Source: Polaromonas glacialis
GTDB lineage: Bacteria; Pseudomonadota; Gammaproteobacteria; Burkholderiales; Burkholderiaceae_C
DNA: 64,000 nt
Reading direction: 5' to 3'
Assembly (NCBI RefSeq): GCF_000709345.1
Contig: NZ_KL448323.1
Coordinates: 2,146,269-2,210,268 of the forward strand
Part shown: positions 62,652-64,000 of the stretch, one piece after another
How positions within the stretch are numbered: the stretch's first letter is position 1
Layout of the letters: every line of letters begins with the position of its first letter
Program-made: the position numbers and the translations under genes
Notes under the pieces: model-generated
Databases searched by the model: none
Told to the model about the DNA's origin: nothing
Seen by the model: only the letters and a program-made list of their open reading frames with translations

Positions 62652-64000
62652 TCACTCCGCCCTTGCGGGCACCAGGATTTCGCGCTGGCCGCTGCCACTC
62701 ATGGCGCTGACCAGCCCGGCATTTTCCATGTCCTCGACCAGCCGCGCGGCGCGGTTGTAGCCGATCTTGAGGTGACGCTGCACCAGCGAAATGCTGGCCT
62801 TTCGGTTTTTCAGAACCACTTCCACCGCCTGGTCGTACATCGGGTCCTTTTCGCCGCCCGCATCTCCCGACAGGTCGCCGCCCTCGCCTTCAACCGTGCC
62901 GCCTTCGAGCACGCCGTCGATGTAGTTGGGCGTTCCCTGCTGCTTGAGGTAGGCGACGACCCGGTGCACTTCCTCGTCACTCACAAACGCACCATGCACG
63001 CGAATTGGAAAGCCTGTACCACTCGGCATGTAAAGCATGTCACCCATGCCCAGTAAGGCCTCGGCGCCCATCTGGTCCAAAATGGTGCGGCTGTCGATCT
63101 TGCTGCTGACCTGGAAGGACAGGCGCGTCGGAATGTTGGCCTTGATCAGGCCGGTGATCACGTCCACGCTGGGGCGCTGGGTGGCCAGGATCAGGTGGAT
63201 GCCGGCGGCTCTGGCCTTTTGCGCCAGCCGGGCAATCAGCTCCTCGATCTTCTTGCCGACGACCATCATCAGGTCGGCCAGCTCGTCGATCACCACGACG
63301 ATGTAGGGCAGACGCTCCAGCGGCTCAGGCTCGTCGGGCGTCAGGCTGAAGGGGTTGTAGATGAACTCCTCGCTGGCATTGGCCTCGTCGATCTTGGCGT
63401 TGTAGCCGGCCAGGTTGCGCACGCCGAGCTTGCTCATCAGCTTGTAGCGCTTTTCCATTTCGGCCACGCACCAGTTCAGGCCGTGGGCGGCCTGGCGCAT
63501 GTCCGTGACGACCGGCGCCAGCAGGTGCGGAATGCCTTCGTAGACGCTCATTTCCAGCATCTTGGGGTCGATCAGCAGCAGCCGGACGTCGCGCGCGTCG
63601 GCCTTGTACAGCAGGCTCAAAATCATGGCGTTGATGCCCACCGACTTGCCCGAACCGGTGGTGCCGGCGACCAGGCAGTGCGGCATCTTGGCCAGGTCGG
63701 CAACGACCGCATGGCCGGCGATGTCCTTGCCCAGGCCCATGGTCAGCAGCGAGGTGGCGTCGTGATAGACCTTGGAGCCCAGGATTTCGCTGAGCTTGAT
63801 CATCTGCCGCTTGGCGTTGGGCAGTTCCAGCGCCATGTAGTTCTTGCCGGGAATGGTCTCGATCACCCGGATCGACACCAGGCTCAGCGCGCGCGCCAGG
63901 TCCTTGGCCAGCGTGACGACCTGCGAGCCCTTGACGCCGGTGGCCGGTTCGATTTCGTAGCGCGTGATGACAGGGCCGGGCGCTGCCGCCACGACGCGCA
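62652..64000 (-). CDS. ftsK: DNA translocase FtsK, C-terminal part (partial)
   Basis: About 449 codons are in the window; the N-terminal membrane part lies beyond the right edge. Walker A is [17 protein letters not shown] and Walker B is [32 protein letters not shown] and [19 protein letters not shown] follow. The gamma winged-helix domain at the end reads [24 protein letters not shown], which reads KOPS and activates XerCD. It moves chromosome ends apart at division. Confidence 0.95.
   Translation of the reverse strand, partial: RVVAAAPGPVITRYEIEPATGVKGSQVVTLAKDLARALSLVSIRVIETIPGKNYMALELPNAKRQMIKLSEILGSKVYHDATSLLTMGLGKDIAGHAVVADLAKMPHCLVAGTTGSGKSVGINAMILSLLYKADARDVRLLLIDPKMLEMSVYEGIPHLLAPVVTDMRQAAHGLNWCVAEMEKRYKLMSKLGVRNLAGYNAKIDEANASEEFIYNPFSLTPDEPEPLERLPYIVVVIDELADLMMVVGKKIEELIARLAQKARAAGIHLILATQRPSVDVITGLIKANIPTRLSFQVSSKIDSRTILDQMGAEALLGMGDMLYMPSGTGFPIRVHGAFVSDEEVHRVVAYLKQQGTPNYIDGVLEGGTVEGEGGDLSGDAGGEKDPMYDQAVEVVLKNRKASISLVQRHLKIGYNRAARLVEDMENAGLVSAMSGSGQREILVPARAE

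Overview
The window looks like chromosome from a Comamonadaceae-type betaproteobacterium, possibly Polaromonas or a close relative. I infer this from the ftsK-lolA-rarA order, a Bug-type solute receptor, a liv amino-acid ABC operon, Burkholderiales-style small repeats and the general protein flavour. No species can be fixed from sequence reading alone. Most genes lie on the minus strand.

1-2.2 kb: cysM and the start of a tusA-like gene, then tRNA-Leu(CAA) followed by a broken C-terminal scrap of a tyrosine integrase and a yefM-yoeB toxin-antitoxin pair. This is the scar of an integrative element at a tRNA. 2.3-6.4 kb is accessory: an SRAP/YedK protein, a VanZ-like protein, vapBC with a clear operator, a lone DUF2281 antitoxin-like gene, palindromic repeats and an intact IS5-family (IS903-like) element.

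6.4-19 kb (read right to left): a probable operon encoding a giant (1800 aa) secreted animal-type heme peroxidase with RTX calcium-binding repeats, its own type I secretion ABC protein, membrane-fusion protein and TolC-like outer-membrane protein, then a Tat-exported multicopper oxidase and a SCO-type copper chaperone. The two exported oxidases linked to one secretion system suggest extracellular oxidation chemistry, with Mn(II) as the leading candidate substrate. A 1.4 kb gene-poor region lies upstream.

20.3-45.7 kb: a Wzx/Wzy-type exopolysaccharide locus reading right to left. It holds export and control genes (wza, wzb, wzc), a polyprenyl-phosphate synthase and a WecA-like initiating transferase, and the wbpA-B-D-E set for UDP-GlcNAc(3NAc)A. 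Next come flippase, polymerase, two glycosyltransferases, a PIG-L deacetylase, an LpxD-like acyltransferase, a LegC-type aminotransferase, a 4,6-dehydratase, a PglC-type sugar transferase and a GNAT acetyltransferase. The centre is AT-rich. A toxin-antitoxin pair and a YhcG-type nuclease sit inside this locus between wbpD and wbpE.

46-64 kb: mostly housekeeping genes (CNNM/CorC transporter, apaH, GIY-YIG protein, yihY, rhlE, an NAD-dependent epimerase, a CDP-6-deoxyglucoseen-reductase-like enzyme, a Bug receptor, livHMGF, rarA, lolA, ftsK). They are interrupted by an IS630-family element sitting exactly against a 158 bp MITE.

Two small repeat families run through the window. Family A is a palindrome-rich element whose end forms the TAA stop codon of four different genes. 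Family B is a ~55 bp repeat found mainly between genes; one copy encodes the signal peptide of LolA.
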